Notes: generated by a model not told the origin, from the sequence alone. Shown: positions 46,556-55,980, numbered from the stretch's first letter. The stretch is 64,000 nucleotides of DNA from Dysgonamonadaceae bacterium (GCA_031289145.1 JAITQA010000115.1:32229-96228); one strand, 5' to 3'. Made by a program: numbers and translations.

Positions 46556-48334
46556 ATGAAAACATATAAATATCTGTCACTTTTGCTATTAGGAAGCATT
46601 TTGTTTGCGTCGTGCGACGATTATCTCGACCGTCCGCCCGTCGATAAATTTACCGATGAGGAATATTGGCAGACGGAGACGCAGGCGCGTACTTTTCTTT
46701 ACAGTGTTTATTCTACCTTGTTTGCCGCTTACGGAACCAGTAGAAATCCGACATGGATGGAAGAAGTAGGTGACGACGCCATATCCTCTCCCATACAAAG
46801 CGCTTATTCACCGGATATTATACCGTCTACCGACGGAAGCTGGACGTTTACCAATGTGCGGAAAGCCAATTATGTGATTGAAAGCGCATCGCGCCTGAAC
46901 GAATCGGAAGAAACCATCAATCACTGGTTAGGCATCGGACATTTTTTGAGAGGCTACTTCTATAGCAGTCTGACATTCCAGTACGGCGATGTGCCTTGGT
47001 TCGACCGCGTACCGCAATACAGCGACGACAAGGCCGAGTTGGATTATCTGTACAAAGACCGCGATCCGCGCAATTTGGTAACGGATAACATCATCGAAGA
47101 TTTTCAATTCGCCTTGGCCAATGTGCGCCTCAACGACGGCGCCTTGCAAATCAACCGTTACGTGGTTGCCGCGCTTGTTTCCCGACTGATGTTGCGAGAA
47201 GGGACTTTCCAGAAATACGTTTCCGGAAATAATGAAGTGGCTCAAAAATGTCTTGCTTTGGCAAAAACGGCTTCTGAATTGGTACTGTCGGGTCCTTACT
47301 CACCGGCAAGCGATTACAAGTCGCTGTTCGTTTCTGCTGATTTGGCGGGCAATCCCGAAATCATCATGTACCGTAAATACATAGATGGGATTTTAACCCA
47401 TTTTATGATGAACCACAATTTCGATATAGAGCAAAACGGTGCGAGCAAATCGTTAACCGAAAGTTTCTTGCGTAAAGACGGTTTCCCGATTTACTACGAC
47501 AATGAATACTGGTTTGCGCCTACGGCAGCTGCTTTTTTTGCCGATCGCGACCCGCGTTTATCGTATAATTTCCGTCCGCAGTATTATCCGTTTGGCGGGA
47601 ACAATGCGCCGTTCAGTTATTCGCGTTCGGGTTATTCCTTGCGGAAATACATGGACGACAGCCGGGTCGGCGAAAAAAGCAGTGATCTTACCGTCGGCTA
47701 CAACGTAACCGATGCGCCTTGTCTGCGCTTGGGCGAAGTGTTGGTAAACTATGCCGAAATCTGTTACGAGCTGGAAACGATTACCGGTGCAGACGTATTC
47801 AATCAGGCAACGCTGGATATGACCATTAACAAGTTGCGCGACCGTGTAGGTATGCCGCATTTGGAAGAAATCGGCGGAAAACCGGCCGTGGGCGGACAGA
47901 CTTACGACGATCCGCAACGCACCAAATGGGAACCGAATAATGATGTGTCGTCGATGTTGTGGGAAATCCGCCGCGAACGCCGCGTAGAACTTTGCTACGA
48001 AAACGGTTTGCGTTCAGCCGATCTGAAACGCTGGCACAAACTGGATTATTTGTGCAACGTGCATAATCCGGATTATCGTTATGGCGCATACGTCGTGTTG
48101 ACCGATTTTCCTGCCGCCGTGAAAGAAAGCGTCAGCCTTGCCGCTTTTATCGGTCCGGACGAAGCGGCTAATGCGGCGCTGACCGAAGGCTATATTTTAC
48201 GGAATACAGATGTTGCACGCTCGTTACCGACGGCGAAAAATTATGTTAAACCGATACCCGTCGATCAGATTGCCCTGTATAGAACGCATGGTTATACACT
48301 TTCTCAAACAAAAGAATGGCAAACAGAAAATTAA
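46556..48334 (+). CDS. SusD/RagB-family surface glycan-binding lipoprotein (SusD2)
   Basis: 592 aa. Lipobox LFASC (Cys20) followed by DDYLDRPPVDKFTDEEYWQTETQAR, the classical RagB/SusD start read in two parts. Helical SusD features: YFYSSLTFQYGDVPWFDRVP, RLGEVLVNYAEICYELE, WEIRRERRVELCYENGLRSADLKRWH (each a hallmark stretch). Forms the lid of SusC2. Its stop codon overlaps an ATG of the next frame (TAATG at 48332-48336), so downstream translation is probably coupled. Confidence 0.93.
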   Translation: MKTYKYLSLLLLGSILFASCDDYLDRPPVDKFTDEEYWQTETQARTFLYSVYSTLFAAYGTSRNPTWMEEVGDDAISSPIQSAYSPDIIPSTDGSWTFTNVRKANYVIESASRLNESEETINHWLGIGHFLRGYFYSSLTFQYGDVPWFDRVPQYSDDKAELDYLYKDRDPRNLVTDNIIEDFQFALANVRLNDGALQINRYVVAALVSRLMLREGTFQKYVSGNNEVAQKCLALAKTASELVLSGPYSPASDYKSLFVSADLAGNPEIIMYRKYIDGILTHFMMNHNFDIEQNGASKSLTESFLRKDGFPIYYDNEYWFAPTAAAFFADRDPRLSYNFRPQYYPFGGNNAPFSYSRSGYSLRKYMDDSRVGEKSSDLTVGYNVTDAPCLRLGEVLVNYAEICYELETITGADVFNQATLDMTINKLRDRVGMPHLEEIGGKPAVGGQTYDDPQRTKWEPNNDVSSMLWEIRRERRVELCYENGLRSADLKRWHKLDYLCNVHNPDYRYGAYVVLTDFPAAVKESVSLAAFIGPDEAANAALTEGYILRNTDVARSLPTAKNYVKPIPVDQIALYRTHGYTLSQTKEWQTEN

Positions 48335-48345
48335 TGAATAAACGT

Positions 48346-50031
48346 ATGAAAACAATGAAGTATATAGTGATTCTGTTATTGCCGCTATTGACTATAACAG
48401 CTTGTAAGGAGGAATCGATTGTAGACAACCCCTCCGGCGAAACCATCGTATACAGCGTGTATATCGCCAATGGCGGATTGTCGGGAGGCACGCGCTACAA
48501 CGGTATTGTGGACGAAGCTACCCACACCCTTACGTTCAACGATGTGGCTGCCGAAACGGATATTCAACAGCTTAAATTCAGCGGTAAAATATCCTTGGGC
48601 GCACATTTCGATCAGGAATCCTACGATTTTTACAATGCAAGCAATCCTGCCGAAAAAGTATTGGAAAAGCCCCTGAATATTGTCAGTGGCAACAATTTGC
48701 AAGAATACCGGGTAGTGGTCAATCTGATTGATCCGGAATCCGACCCGATGGTAGGCAAGATCGAAGTGGAAACGGCATCGGGACGTGTGATTAACGGAGT
48801 GGTTGACCTGTCGGAAAAATGGATTTATTTGAATGTGCCGAATGAAGCGGAAGTAACTGTAAAAAGTATTGCGCTCATACCGGCACGCACGTCTTATACA
48901 TTTACCAACGCGGTCAATAACAAACTGAGCAAAAGCAATCCGGGGTATATCAATTTAAGTTTCCTCGGCATGACCGACAGTTATCGCATTTCCTTCGACG
49001 AGGCGCCGGTAGCCGGTATCAACTTTGGTGCACCGATTGTCCACGATTTCTCAACCAATACGACTGTATGGTCTGATTTGGTGAACGAAAATACACGAAG
49101 CGCCGATTTCGACGGAGAATATGTTTTGCTGGTTTCCCGTGAAGGGGGCACTCTCCCGAAATTATTACGTGCAAGCGATATCCTGTCCAATGCGACGCCG
49201 ACTCCGATAATGCTGTCAACCAAAGACATTGCCGGTGGTACTTATGTTATTTCGTCCGGACGGCTGATGCAAGGCCATATCTATATCTGTAACCTGACGA
49301 CCGGTTTGGCGGATACCGATGCGGGCAAACTGAAATTGTATCATTATGCTTCTCCGACTGCCGATCCCGAATTAGTTTTGGATTTCGGTGGCGTGATTAA
49401 CGAAGCGACAACGGTTGCCGGACGTTTCGGTGATAATATGTCGATGGATTTGGACGAAGACGGCAACGGCTATGCTTACTTTGTGAGCCATATAGCAGCG
49501 GGTGTTCTGCGTTTTACGGTAACAAACTTCACCGCAGTCGGCGAACCGAAATTTATTGCAGATGTTCCGATGGCTACCTATTATGGTTGCTATAACCAGG
49601 TAGGTGCAGAAAATGCTTATCTGTTTACCAGTACAGCCGGAATGTCGCAGATACAGTTAAGGGATAAAGAAGGCGTTTTGTTGTCTTCTCTTGATAAATT
49701 GGGCAACGCCGGCAACGGAACGGATGCACACATTATCAATTACAACAGCGGACGTTATTTAATTATGACTTCCGGACGTCAACAAAGCTCTTGGCCTTTC
49801 CCGACATTGTTTATTTACGATCTGTCGGAAGGGTTCAATACCGTAGCCGCTTTTGTGGCATACAACAATGCACAACCCGATCCGGTATATACCTATCAAT
49901 TGGGTGAAGCTACGCAGGCCGCTTGTAGCGGTATTGCAGCGTGGGCGGCAGTCGATGGCAAATTGTGCATTCTGGCCGCCGGTCCGAAAGTGGGATTTGT
50001 TTTGATTGAGTTTCCGAAAAATCAGAAATAA
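48346..50031 (+). CDS. Propeller-type surface lipoprotein following SusD2
   Basis: 561 aa from the ATG at 48346; ATGs at 48316, 48334 and 48355 share the frame, and the choice rests on the signal peptide, which gives lipobox TITAC (Cys20). The N-terminal Ig-like region (about 30-230; IVYSVYIANGGLSGGTRYNG) resembles DUF5018-type modules. A long propeller-like part follows (about 235-560; TRSADFDGEYVLLVSREG, MSMDLDEDGNGYAYFVSH, NSGRYLIMTSGRQQSSWPFPTLFIYDL), similar to DUF4623-type Bacteroidota proteins. No enzyme motif. Position after SusD2 suggests a surface glycan-binding protein of this locus. Confidence 0.75.
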   Translation: MKTMKYIVILLLPLLTITACKEESIVDNPSGETIVYSVYIANGGLSGGTRYNGIVDEATHTLTFNDVAAETDIQQLKFSGKISLGAHFDQESYDFYNASNPAEKVLEKPLNIVSGNNLQEYRVVVNLIDPESDPMVGKIEVETASGRVINGVVDLSEKWIYLNVPNEAEVTVKSIALIPARTSYTFTNAVNNKLSKSNPGYINLSFLGMTDSYRISFDEAPVAGINFGAPIVHDFSTNTTVWSDLVNENTRSADFDGEYVLLVSREGGTLPKLLRASDILSNATPTPIMLSTKDIAGGTYVISSGRLMQGHIYICNLTTGLADTDAGKLKLYHYASPTADPELVLDFGGVINEATTVAGRFGDNMSMDLDEDGNGYAYFVSHIAAGVLRFTVTNFTAVGEPKFIADVPMATYYGCYNQVGAENAYLFTSTAGMSQIQLRDKEGVLLSSLDKLGNAGNGTDAHIINYNSGRYLIMTSGRQQSSWPFPTLFIYDLSEGFNTVAAFVAYNNAQPDPVYTYQLGEATQAACSGIAAWAAVDGKLCILAAGPKVGFVLIEFPKNQK

Positions 50032-50075
50032 AAACTGATAACTAAAAACTAAAAATTAAGAACTAAAAATTAAGA
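50032..50075. repeat. Low-complexity direct repeat between lipoprotein and TolB-like gene
   Basis: The 44-bp spacer consists of AACTAAAAA units; aactaaaaattaag is present twice in a row. Related runs occur at 2372-2402, 2497-2530 and, in reverse orientation, around 62618-62638. Confidence 0.55.
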
Positions 50076-50081
50076 ATGTTT

Positions 50082-50792
50082 ATGAAAAAAACAATTGTTA
50101 CATTCGCATTAGTGCTTTTTTTCGGCGGTTGGCTATATGCTCAACCGAAGGCGATGAATGAACCGAAAAAAATAGCAACGGCAGACGAACCCTTGCGCTT
50201 GCCGGTCTGGTCGCCGGACGGTACGAAGTTGTCCTTTACCTCATTGAAAAACAATGGGCTATGGGAAGTATCCGGCAACGGAACCAATTTCCGGCAAGTG
50301 TCGGCCGAAGTCGGCGCCGGTAAACGCCTGAGCGCATCGGCCGTAAACAACGCCAATCCGCTTTTACGGCAAATGATTACCGATCCGGCAAACGTGGCTT
50401 CTCAAACCGAAGCCTTGCAATCGTTGCGCGGCTATTTGATTTTCAATCCGGTATTGTCGCCCCAAAGCGATAAAATCGTCTTTCAGGCAAGCAACGGCAA
50501 AGGCTTGTTCATTTGTAATGCCGACGGCTCGGATTTACGCAGCCTCGGAAAAGGAGAACGCGCCGCTTGGACGCCTGACGGTAAATACATCGTGGTTATG
50601 CAGATCGAAGATAACGGCGAAGTCATTACCAAAGGCGAATTGATCAGTATCAATGTAACATCCGGTGCACGGAACACCCTTTTGTCTTCGGATAAATACA
50701 TCGCGCTCAGTCCGGCAATTTCTCCCGACGGGAAGAAAATCGCCTTTGAAGAATACGCCAGCGGCGCAATTTATGTCATGGATATTAAATAA
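50082..50792 (+). CDS. Secreted TolB-like (PD40) beta-propeller protein, copy 2
   Basis: 236 aa from ATG 50082 (an in-frame ATG at 50076 adds two residues). Signal peptide 1 to about 21 (ending GGWLYAQ). PD40 blades: LRLPVWSPDGTKLSFTSLKNNGLWEV, NPVLSPQSDKIVFQASNGKGLFIC, RAAWTPDGKYIVVMQIEDNGEV, SPAISPDGKKIAFEEYASGAIYVM (each blade given in part). Shorter than copy 1 at 35236 but in the same relation to an amidase, 14 bp upstream. No T9SS domain. Probably a periplasmic or surface accessory factor of amidase 3. Confidence 0.78.
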   Translation: MKKTIVTFALVLFFGGWLYAQPKAMNEPKKIATADEPLRLPVWSPDGTKLSFTSLKNNGLWEVSGNGTNFRQVSAEVGAGKRLSASAVNNANPLLRQMITDPANVASQTEALQSLRGYLIFNPVLSPQSDKIVFQASNGKGLFICNADGSDLRSLGKGERAAWTPDGKYIVVMQIEDNGEVITKGELISINVTSGARNTLLSSDKYIALSPAISPDGKKIAFEEYASGAIYVMDIK

Positions 50793-50806
50793 AGGAGGAA
50801 ACAGTA

Positions 50807-53350
50807 ATGAAAAAAAATTTATTTCTCATCGGCGTATTATCGCTCGTGTGCATGTTTCCCGCTGTCGCGCAAGACAAGGCTACGGGACTAAGTAATGTAA
50901 AATTATTCCTTGATCCGGGACATGCCCTCAAAGAAAATCAAGGTTTGTATAAATATTCCGAAGCGGAAAAAACACTACGCGTGGCAAAAGCCATCAGGGA
51001 ATACCTGCTGACCTATACCGATATGCAGGAAGCGAATATCCGATTGTGTCGCGAAGACGACAATACGCAAGTAACGTTGACCGAACGCACGGATGCCGCC
51101 AATGCCTGGGGCGCCAATTTCTTCTATTCGATACACAGCGACGCGGGAAGCAGTCCCACATCGGCCAACACCACTTTGATCATGTACGGCGGATGGAGAG
51201 TAGATGGCGTTGTCTATGAAAAAACACCCAATGGCGGAAAAGATTATGGTGAAATCTTGACACCTAATTTGAGTGGCGCAATGCGTGTTGGTACACGCGG
51301 CAATATGGCAGACCGTACCTTTTACGATGGGGCACAGACACATACTAACCGCTATCCCTACTTGCATGTGAATCGCGAATCGGATATGGCTTCGCTGTTG
51401 AGTGAAGGTGGATTTCATACACATTATGTTCAACAAGCGCGTAACCTGAATGCCGAGTGGAAACGCTTGGAAGGATATGCCGCCTATCAGTCGCTGGTAA
51501 AATATTTGTCGAGTCATTACGGAACAGCCGCTGCGAATCCCGTACAAATTGGTATCGCTACCGGCTTTATTACCGACAGCGAAACGGAAGTGCCGGTGAA
51601 TGGTGCAACGATTACCATTTCAGACGGATTGACCGGAAAGAATTATACAACAGATACTTACGAAAGTCTGTTTCATAATTATTCAAGCAAACCCGACGAA
51701 TTGCACAACGGCTTTTATTTTGTCGAAGGCTTGACACCCGGCGCTACCGTAAATGTCACGGTAGAAGCAACCGGTTTCCAGACACAGCAAACTACTTTGG
51801 TCATTCCCGCTACCATAGGCGCTACTACGCAAGACGGTTTGGGCGTTCTGGATGTACAATTATTGAATGTATTGCCTGCCGTAGTTGGTGGTATAGAATC
51901 TGAAAATCTGACGGCAGTTCCCATCAATAAACCGATGATTCTGACATTCAGCCGCAAGATGAACAGAACTTCGGTAGAAAGCGCCATCAGTTTTGCGCCG
52001 GCCGCAAACGTAACATACGCCTGGACTAACGATTACACTTTGCGCATTGATATCTCGCAACTTGCTTTTGAAACCGACTACACAATGACTGTTGATGGCA
52101 ACGTGGCTAAAAATACGGTAACCGACGATTTTTTCGACGGTGATAATGACGGTACGCCGGGCGGCAACTACGTGCTGAATTTCAAAACCGGCGAACAAGA
52201 TGTAACGCCTCCGACAATCGTTTCTTACGATCCGCAAAGCGCTTCCGATCAGGAAATTGCACTTCGTCCGATTGTTCGCATCGAATTTAGTGAGCCGTTG
52301 AACGAAGCGACTATTGCCCCCAACCAGATTACCGTAACGGATAAAAACAACGAAACGGTAGGCGGAACACAACATTATACTGCGATAAACGGAAAAAGCG
52401 TGCTGCACTATTTCTTTACCGCCGATTTGAATCCGAACGGAATTTATACGGTAAGCTTGGCTTCCGGTATCGAAGACCTGTATGGCAATGAAATAGAAAA
52501 CGGCCTGCAATATACTTTTACCGCCCGTCCGCGAGAAACAACGCTCACTGTGGTACTGGATAATTTCAACACCTTGGCCGGTACGTGGTGGACACCGGGA
52601 GCTTCGGGTTCGACTACCGGTATTGATACCGAAGCAACTGTAAGATCCATCAGTAACGCCGAATTGGCGACAACGGCAAGCACAGGCAGTCTAAAATTCG
52701 ATTATCGGTGGTTGGAAACTTCGGCAAGCCGTTTGATTCGCATGCACAACACGGCTACTACACCTAAATTCTCGAAAGACAATTATATCCAATATTATTT
52801 GTTTGGAGACGGAAGTCATACTAAATTCCAAGTTACTTTGAGAAATGGCGGCGCCGGTAATTTCTATGCACATGCTGCTATTGAGATGGATTGGGTAGGT
52901 TGGAGAAAAATCACTTGGGATATGGCTAATGACCCGTTGGAGCATCCGATACTCGGCGGAACGGACGATTTACCTTCCGGCGCAGTATTGAATTTATCGG
53001 CTTTGGTAGTAACAGGTGCACCGTCCGGATATCTGTCTTTCTTGCCCAGCACTTTTTGGGTAGATGAGTTGCAGGTAGTTCAACTGAGCGATTTCCTTGG
53101 TACTGCCATTCCGGAGGTAAAATCCAAGGACGGCATTAACGTAACTACGATTGGAAAAGCGATCCAAGTAACTGCTCCCGATGCGATTAATGATATCCGT
53201 ATTTATTCGATCAGCGGTGTATTGGTAAAATCAGTTCAACCGAAACAAGCTTCGTTTCAAATCCCGACCAACGATTTGACGCAAGGCGTATATATCGTGA
53301 AAGTAACGACAGGTACGACACAGAAGAATGTGAAAGTAATCGTAAAATGA
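50807..53350 (+). CDS. N-acetylmuramoyl-L-alanine amidase (Amidase_3), T9SS-sorted (amidase 3)
   Basis: 847 aa. Signal peptide 1 to about 21 (FPAVAQ). Amidase_3 domain about 30-235: His39 (DPGH), Glu52 or Glu54 (KYSEAEKTL), His110 (YSIHSD) and catalytic Glu200 (LSEGGFHTHY). Then a regulatory-like domain (about 245-355; GIATGFITDSETEVPVNGATI), SbsA/Big_5-type Ig domains (about 360-580; MILTFSRKMNRTSVESAI, VRIEFSEPLNEATI), a carbohydrate-binding-like beta-sandwich (about 585-765; LVVLDNFNTLAGTWWTPG-type stretch) and a T9SS domain (YIVKVTTGTTQKNVKVIVK). Architecture differs from amidases 1 and 2. Its stop overlaps the NamZ start (ATGA), linking de-peptidation to exo-muramidase action. Confidence 0.9.
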   Translation: MKKNLFLIGVLSLVCMFPAVAQDKATGLSNVKLFLDPGHALKENQGLYKYSEAEKTLRVAKAIREYLLTYTDMQEANIRLCREDDNTQVTLTERTDAANAWGANFFYSIHSDAGSSPTSANTTLIMYGGWRVDGVVYEKTPNGGKDYGEILTPNLSGAMRVGTRGNMADRTFYDGAQTHTNRYPYLHVNRESDMASLLSEGGFHTHYVQQARNLNAEWKRLEGYAAYQSLVKYLSSHYGTAAANPVQIGIATGFITDSETEVPVNGATITISDGLTGKNYTTDTYESLFHNYSSKPDELHNGFYFVEGLTPGATVNVTVEATGFQTQQTTLVIPATIGATTQDGLGVLDVQLLNVLPAVVGGIESENLTAVPINKPMILTFSRKMNRTSVESAISFAPAANVTYAWTNDYTLRIDISQLAFETDYTMTVDGNVAKNTVTDDFFDGDNDGTPGGNYVLNFKTGEQDVTPPTIVSYDPQSASDQEIALRPIVRIEFSEPLNEATIAPNQITVTDKNNETVGGTQHYTAINGKSVLHYFFTADLNPNGIYTVSLASGIEDLYGNEIENGLQYTFTARPRETTLTVVLDNFNTLAGTWWTPGASGSTTGIDTEATVRSISNAELATTASTGSLKFDYRWLETSASRLIRMHNTATTPKFSKDNYIQYYLFGDGSHTKFQVTLRNGGAGNFYAHAAIEMDWVGWRKITWDMANDPLEHPILGGTDDLPSGAVLNLSALVVTGAPSGYLSFLPSTFWVDELQVVQLSDFLGTAIPEVKSKDGINVTTIGKAIQVTAPDAINDIRIYSISGVLVKSVQPKQASFQIPTNDLTQGVYIVKVTTGTTQKNVKVIVK

Positions 53351-54510
53351 GAAAAATTCTAATTGTTTTTTGTTTATTGAGTTGCGCCCTGTCTATCGGG
53401 GCGCAACTTCCTGTTGTTGTCGGAGCGGAACAGACGACAGCCTATTTTCCGCTGTTGAAAGGCAAACGGATCGCCTTGTTTTCCAATCATACCGGAATCG
53501 TAGGCGACAAACATCTCTTGGATGTTTTAGTAGAAAATAAAGTTGATGTGGTTGCTATTTTTTCCCCCGAACACGGTTTCAGGGGAGATGCCGGCGCCGG
53601 TGATCATGTCTCCAATTCGGTCGACCCCAAAACCGGAACGCCAATCCTGTCGCTTTACGATGGCAATACAGGCAAACCCGGCGCAGCATCCATGCGCAAA
53701 TTCGATCTGCTGATCGTGGACATACAAGATGTCGGCTTGCGGTTTTATACTTATTACGTTACGATGGTGAAGCTGATGGACGCTTGCGCCGAACATCAAA
53801 AAAAAGTGATTATCCTGGATCGACCCAACCCGAACGGGCATTACGTAGACGGGCCGATATTAAATATGAAATACAAATCAGGTGTAGGCTCGTTGCCTGT
53901 TCCGGTTGTTCACGGCTTGACCCTGGGCGAACTCGCCGGGATGGTCAACGGCGAAAAATGGCTGCCCGACGGACGTGTATGTGACCTGACGGTGATTAAG
54001 TGTAAAAATTACACGCATCAGACCCTGTATCAATTGCCGGTTCCGCCCTCGCCGAACCTGCCGAATATGAAAGCCATCTACCTGTATCCCTCAATTTGTT
54101 ATTTCGAAGCCACGCCTGTGAGTTTGGGACGGGGCACCGATTTACCTTTTCAAATCTACGGGCATCCGAATATGAAAGGATATGATTTCAAATTTACCCC
54201 ACGGAGCATGCCTTCGGCGAAAGAGCCGCCCCAGAAAGACCGGCTTTGCTATGGCGTGAATCTCAGCAATCTCCCCGACGGGGAAATCCTGAAACGTGGC
54301 ATCGATTTAACTTATGTGATAGATGCTTACCGGAATCTGAATATGGACGATCATTTCTTCCGTTCCTTTTTCGAAAATCTCATTGGCGTCGATTATGTCC
54401 GCAAGATGATTCAACAAGGCAAAAGCGCCGAAGCAATCAAAGCAATGTGGCAAGACGATGTGGCTCAATTCAAAATACAACGCAAACCCTATCTACTGTA
54501 TAATGAATAA
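53347..54510 (+). CDS. namZ: Exo-beta-N-acetylmuramidase, NamZ/DUF1343 family (GH171)
   Basis: 387 aa. Signal peptide 1 to about 19 (ending SIGAQ), no lipobox, no T9SS domain: probably periplasmic. DUF1343 hallmarks: GKRIALFSNHTGI (39-51), SPEHGFRGDAGAG (73-85), DIQDVGLRFYTYY (125-137), DRPNPNG, PVVHGLTLGELA and YFEATPVSLGRGTDLPFQI. NamZ of Bacillus subtilis releases terminal MurNAc from the non-reducing end of peptide-free glycan chains. It is translationally coupled to amidase 3 and sits 27 bp before an SSS symporter, a logical order of peptide removal, MurNAc release and uptake. Confidence 0.93.
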   Translation: MRKILIVFCLLSCALSIGAQLPVVVGAEQTTAYFPLLKGKRIALFSNHTGIVGDKHLLDVLVENKVDVVAIFSPEHGFRGDAGAGDHVSNSVDPKTGTPILSLYDGNTGKPGAASMRKFDLLIVDIQDVGLRFYTYYVTMVKLMDACAEHQKKVIILDRPNPNGHYVDGPILNMKYKSGVGSLPVPVVHGLTLGELAGMVNGEKWLPDGRVCDLTVIKCKNYTHQTLYQLPVPPSPNLPNMKAIYLYPSICYFEATPVSLGRGTDLPFQIYGHPNMKGYDFKFTPRSMPSAKEPPQKDRLCYGVNLSNLPDGEILKRGIDLTYVIDAYRNLNMDDHFFRSFFENLIGVDYVRKMIQQGKSAEAIKAMWQDDVAQFKIQRKPYLLYNE

Positions 54511-54537
54511 CACACCCTTAATTTTTAGTTAAAAAAA

Positions 54538-55980
54538 ATGTCTCCAATCACAGTACTAATCATCATAGCGGCCTATTTTGCCGTCCTTTTCTTCATCTCC
54601 CACCTGACCGGCCGGAAAGCGGATAATGCCGGTTTCTTTTCCGGCAACCGTAAATCGCCCTGGTTTGTAGTGGCTTTCTCTACCATTGGCGCCGCCATAT
54701 CGGGCGTGACTTTTGTGTCCGTTCCGGGCATGGTGGCAGGAAGCGGTTTCTCCTATATGCAGATGGTGTTGGGCTTTGCCGTCGGGCAGTTTCTCATTGC
54801 ATTTGTGTTGATTCCGCTTTTTTACCGGATGAACCTGATTTCCATTTATGAGTATTTAGAAAACCGTTTCGGGATGTCGACTTACAAGACGGGCGCCTGG
54901 TTTTTCTTTATTTCCAAGATGTTGGGGGCTTCCATCCGACTGTTTGTCGTCTGTATCGTCTTGCAGTTGCTGGTTTTCGAACCCCTCAAACTGCCTTTCC
55001 TGCTCAATGTACTCTTTACGGTCGGGATTGTTTGGGTTTACACGTTTCGGGGCGGGGTGAAATCGCTGATTTGGACCGATTCGCTCAAGACTTTCTGCCT
55101 GATTGTTTCCGTAGGTTTGTGTATCTATTACATCGCGGTCAATTTGGGATTGAATGCCGGCAGTCTGTTTCAGGCAATCAACGACTCCGCTATGTCGAAG
55201 ATTTTTTTCTTCGACGATGTAAACGACAAACGCTATTTCTTTAAACAATTTTTAGCCGGCGTCTTCACCGTTATTGCCACGACCGGCCTGGATCAGGACA
55301 TGATGCAACGCACGTTGAGTTGCAAAAATTTCAAGGATTCCCAGAAAAACATGATAACCGGGGGCGTTTTACAAATATTTATCAACCTCCTTTTCCTGAT
55401 GCTGGGCGTCTTGCTTTACAGCTATGCGACGAGTAATGCGATTGCATTACCGGGCAAAGGCGATGAAGTATTTCCTTTCTTGGCCATGCAGTTTTCGCCG
55501 ATAGTCAGTATCTTGTTTATTATCGGGTTGATATCCGCAGCTTATGCAGCGGCAGGTTCCGCCCTGACTGCCTTGACCACTTCTTTCACGGTGGATATTC
55601 TGGAAAGTCCGGAGAAAAAAACAGAGGCCGAAGTGGCCGGTATCCGCAAAAAAGTCCATATCGGCATGGCGGTCGTCATGGGAATCGTTATTTTTGTGAT
55701 CAATTTGCTGAACAATGCCTCGGTCATTGATACCGTTTACAAATTAGCCAGTTACACTTACGGCCCATTGTTGGGTATGTTTGTGTTCGGGATATTTACC
55801 AAACGACCGGTAAAGGACAAATGGGTGCCTTGGGTGGCGATTTTGTCGCCGGTTCTGAGCCTTATTTTTGATTTGAATTCCAAGGCCTGGTTCAATGGCT
55901 ATGAATTCAGTCACGAACGTTTGATATTGAATGCGTTTTTTACTTTTTTAGGATTGTGTCTGTTGATAAAGAAAAAGTAA
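54538..55980 (+). CDS. Sodium:solute symporter (SSS family), candidate MurNAc/amino-sugar importer
   Basis: 480 aa, about 13 transmembrane segments and no signal peptide, typical for SSS. Family features: SGNRKSPWFVVAFSTIGAAISGVTFVSVPG (TM1-2 region given in part), FRGGVKSLIWTDSLKTF, TGLDQDMMQRTLSCKNFKDSQKNM (the SSS signature area), AAYAAAGSALTALTTSF. SSS proteins import sugars, sialic acids, vitamins or amino acids with Na+. Downstream of NamZ, MurNAc or GlcNAc is the best guess for substrate. It ends the operon; a palindromic hairpin follows 37 bp later. Confidence 0.87.
   Translation: MSPITVLIIIAAYFAVLFFISHLTGRKADNAGFFSGNRKSPWFVVAFSTIGAAISGVTFVSVPGMVAGSGFSYMQMVLGFAVGQFLIAFVLIPLFYRMNLISIYEYLENRFGMSTYKTGAWFFFISKMLGASIRLFVVCIVLQLLVFEPLKLPFLLNVLFTVGIVWVYTFRGGVKSLIWTDSLKTFCLIVSVGLCIYYIAVNLGLNAGSLFQAINDSAMSKIFFFDDVNDKRYFFKQFLAGVFTVIATTGLDQDMMQRTLSCKNFKDSQKNMITGGVLQIFINLLFLMLGVLLYSYATSNAIALPGKGDEVFPFLAMQFSPIVSILFIIGLISAAYAAAGSALTALTTSFTVDILESPEKKTEAEVAGIRKKVHIGMAVVMGIVIFVINLLNNASVIDTVYKLASYTYGPLLGMFVFGIFTKRPVKDKWVPWVAILSPVLSLIFDLNSKAWFNGYEFSHERLILNAFFTFLGLCLLIKKK

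Noticed and set aside
51860..52510. 216-codon minus-strand open frame inside amidase 3
   Set aside because: Opposite the Big_5-type Ig domains of a clear gene and without any recognisable feature.
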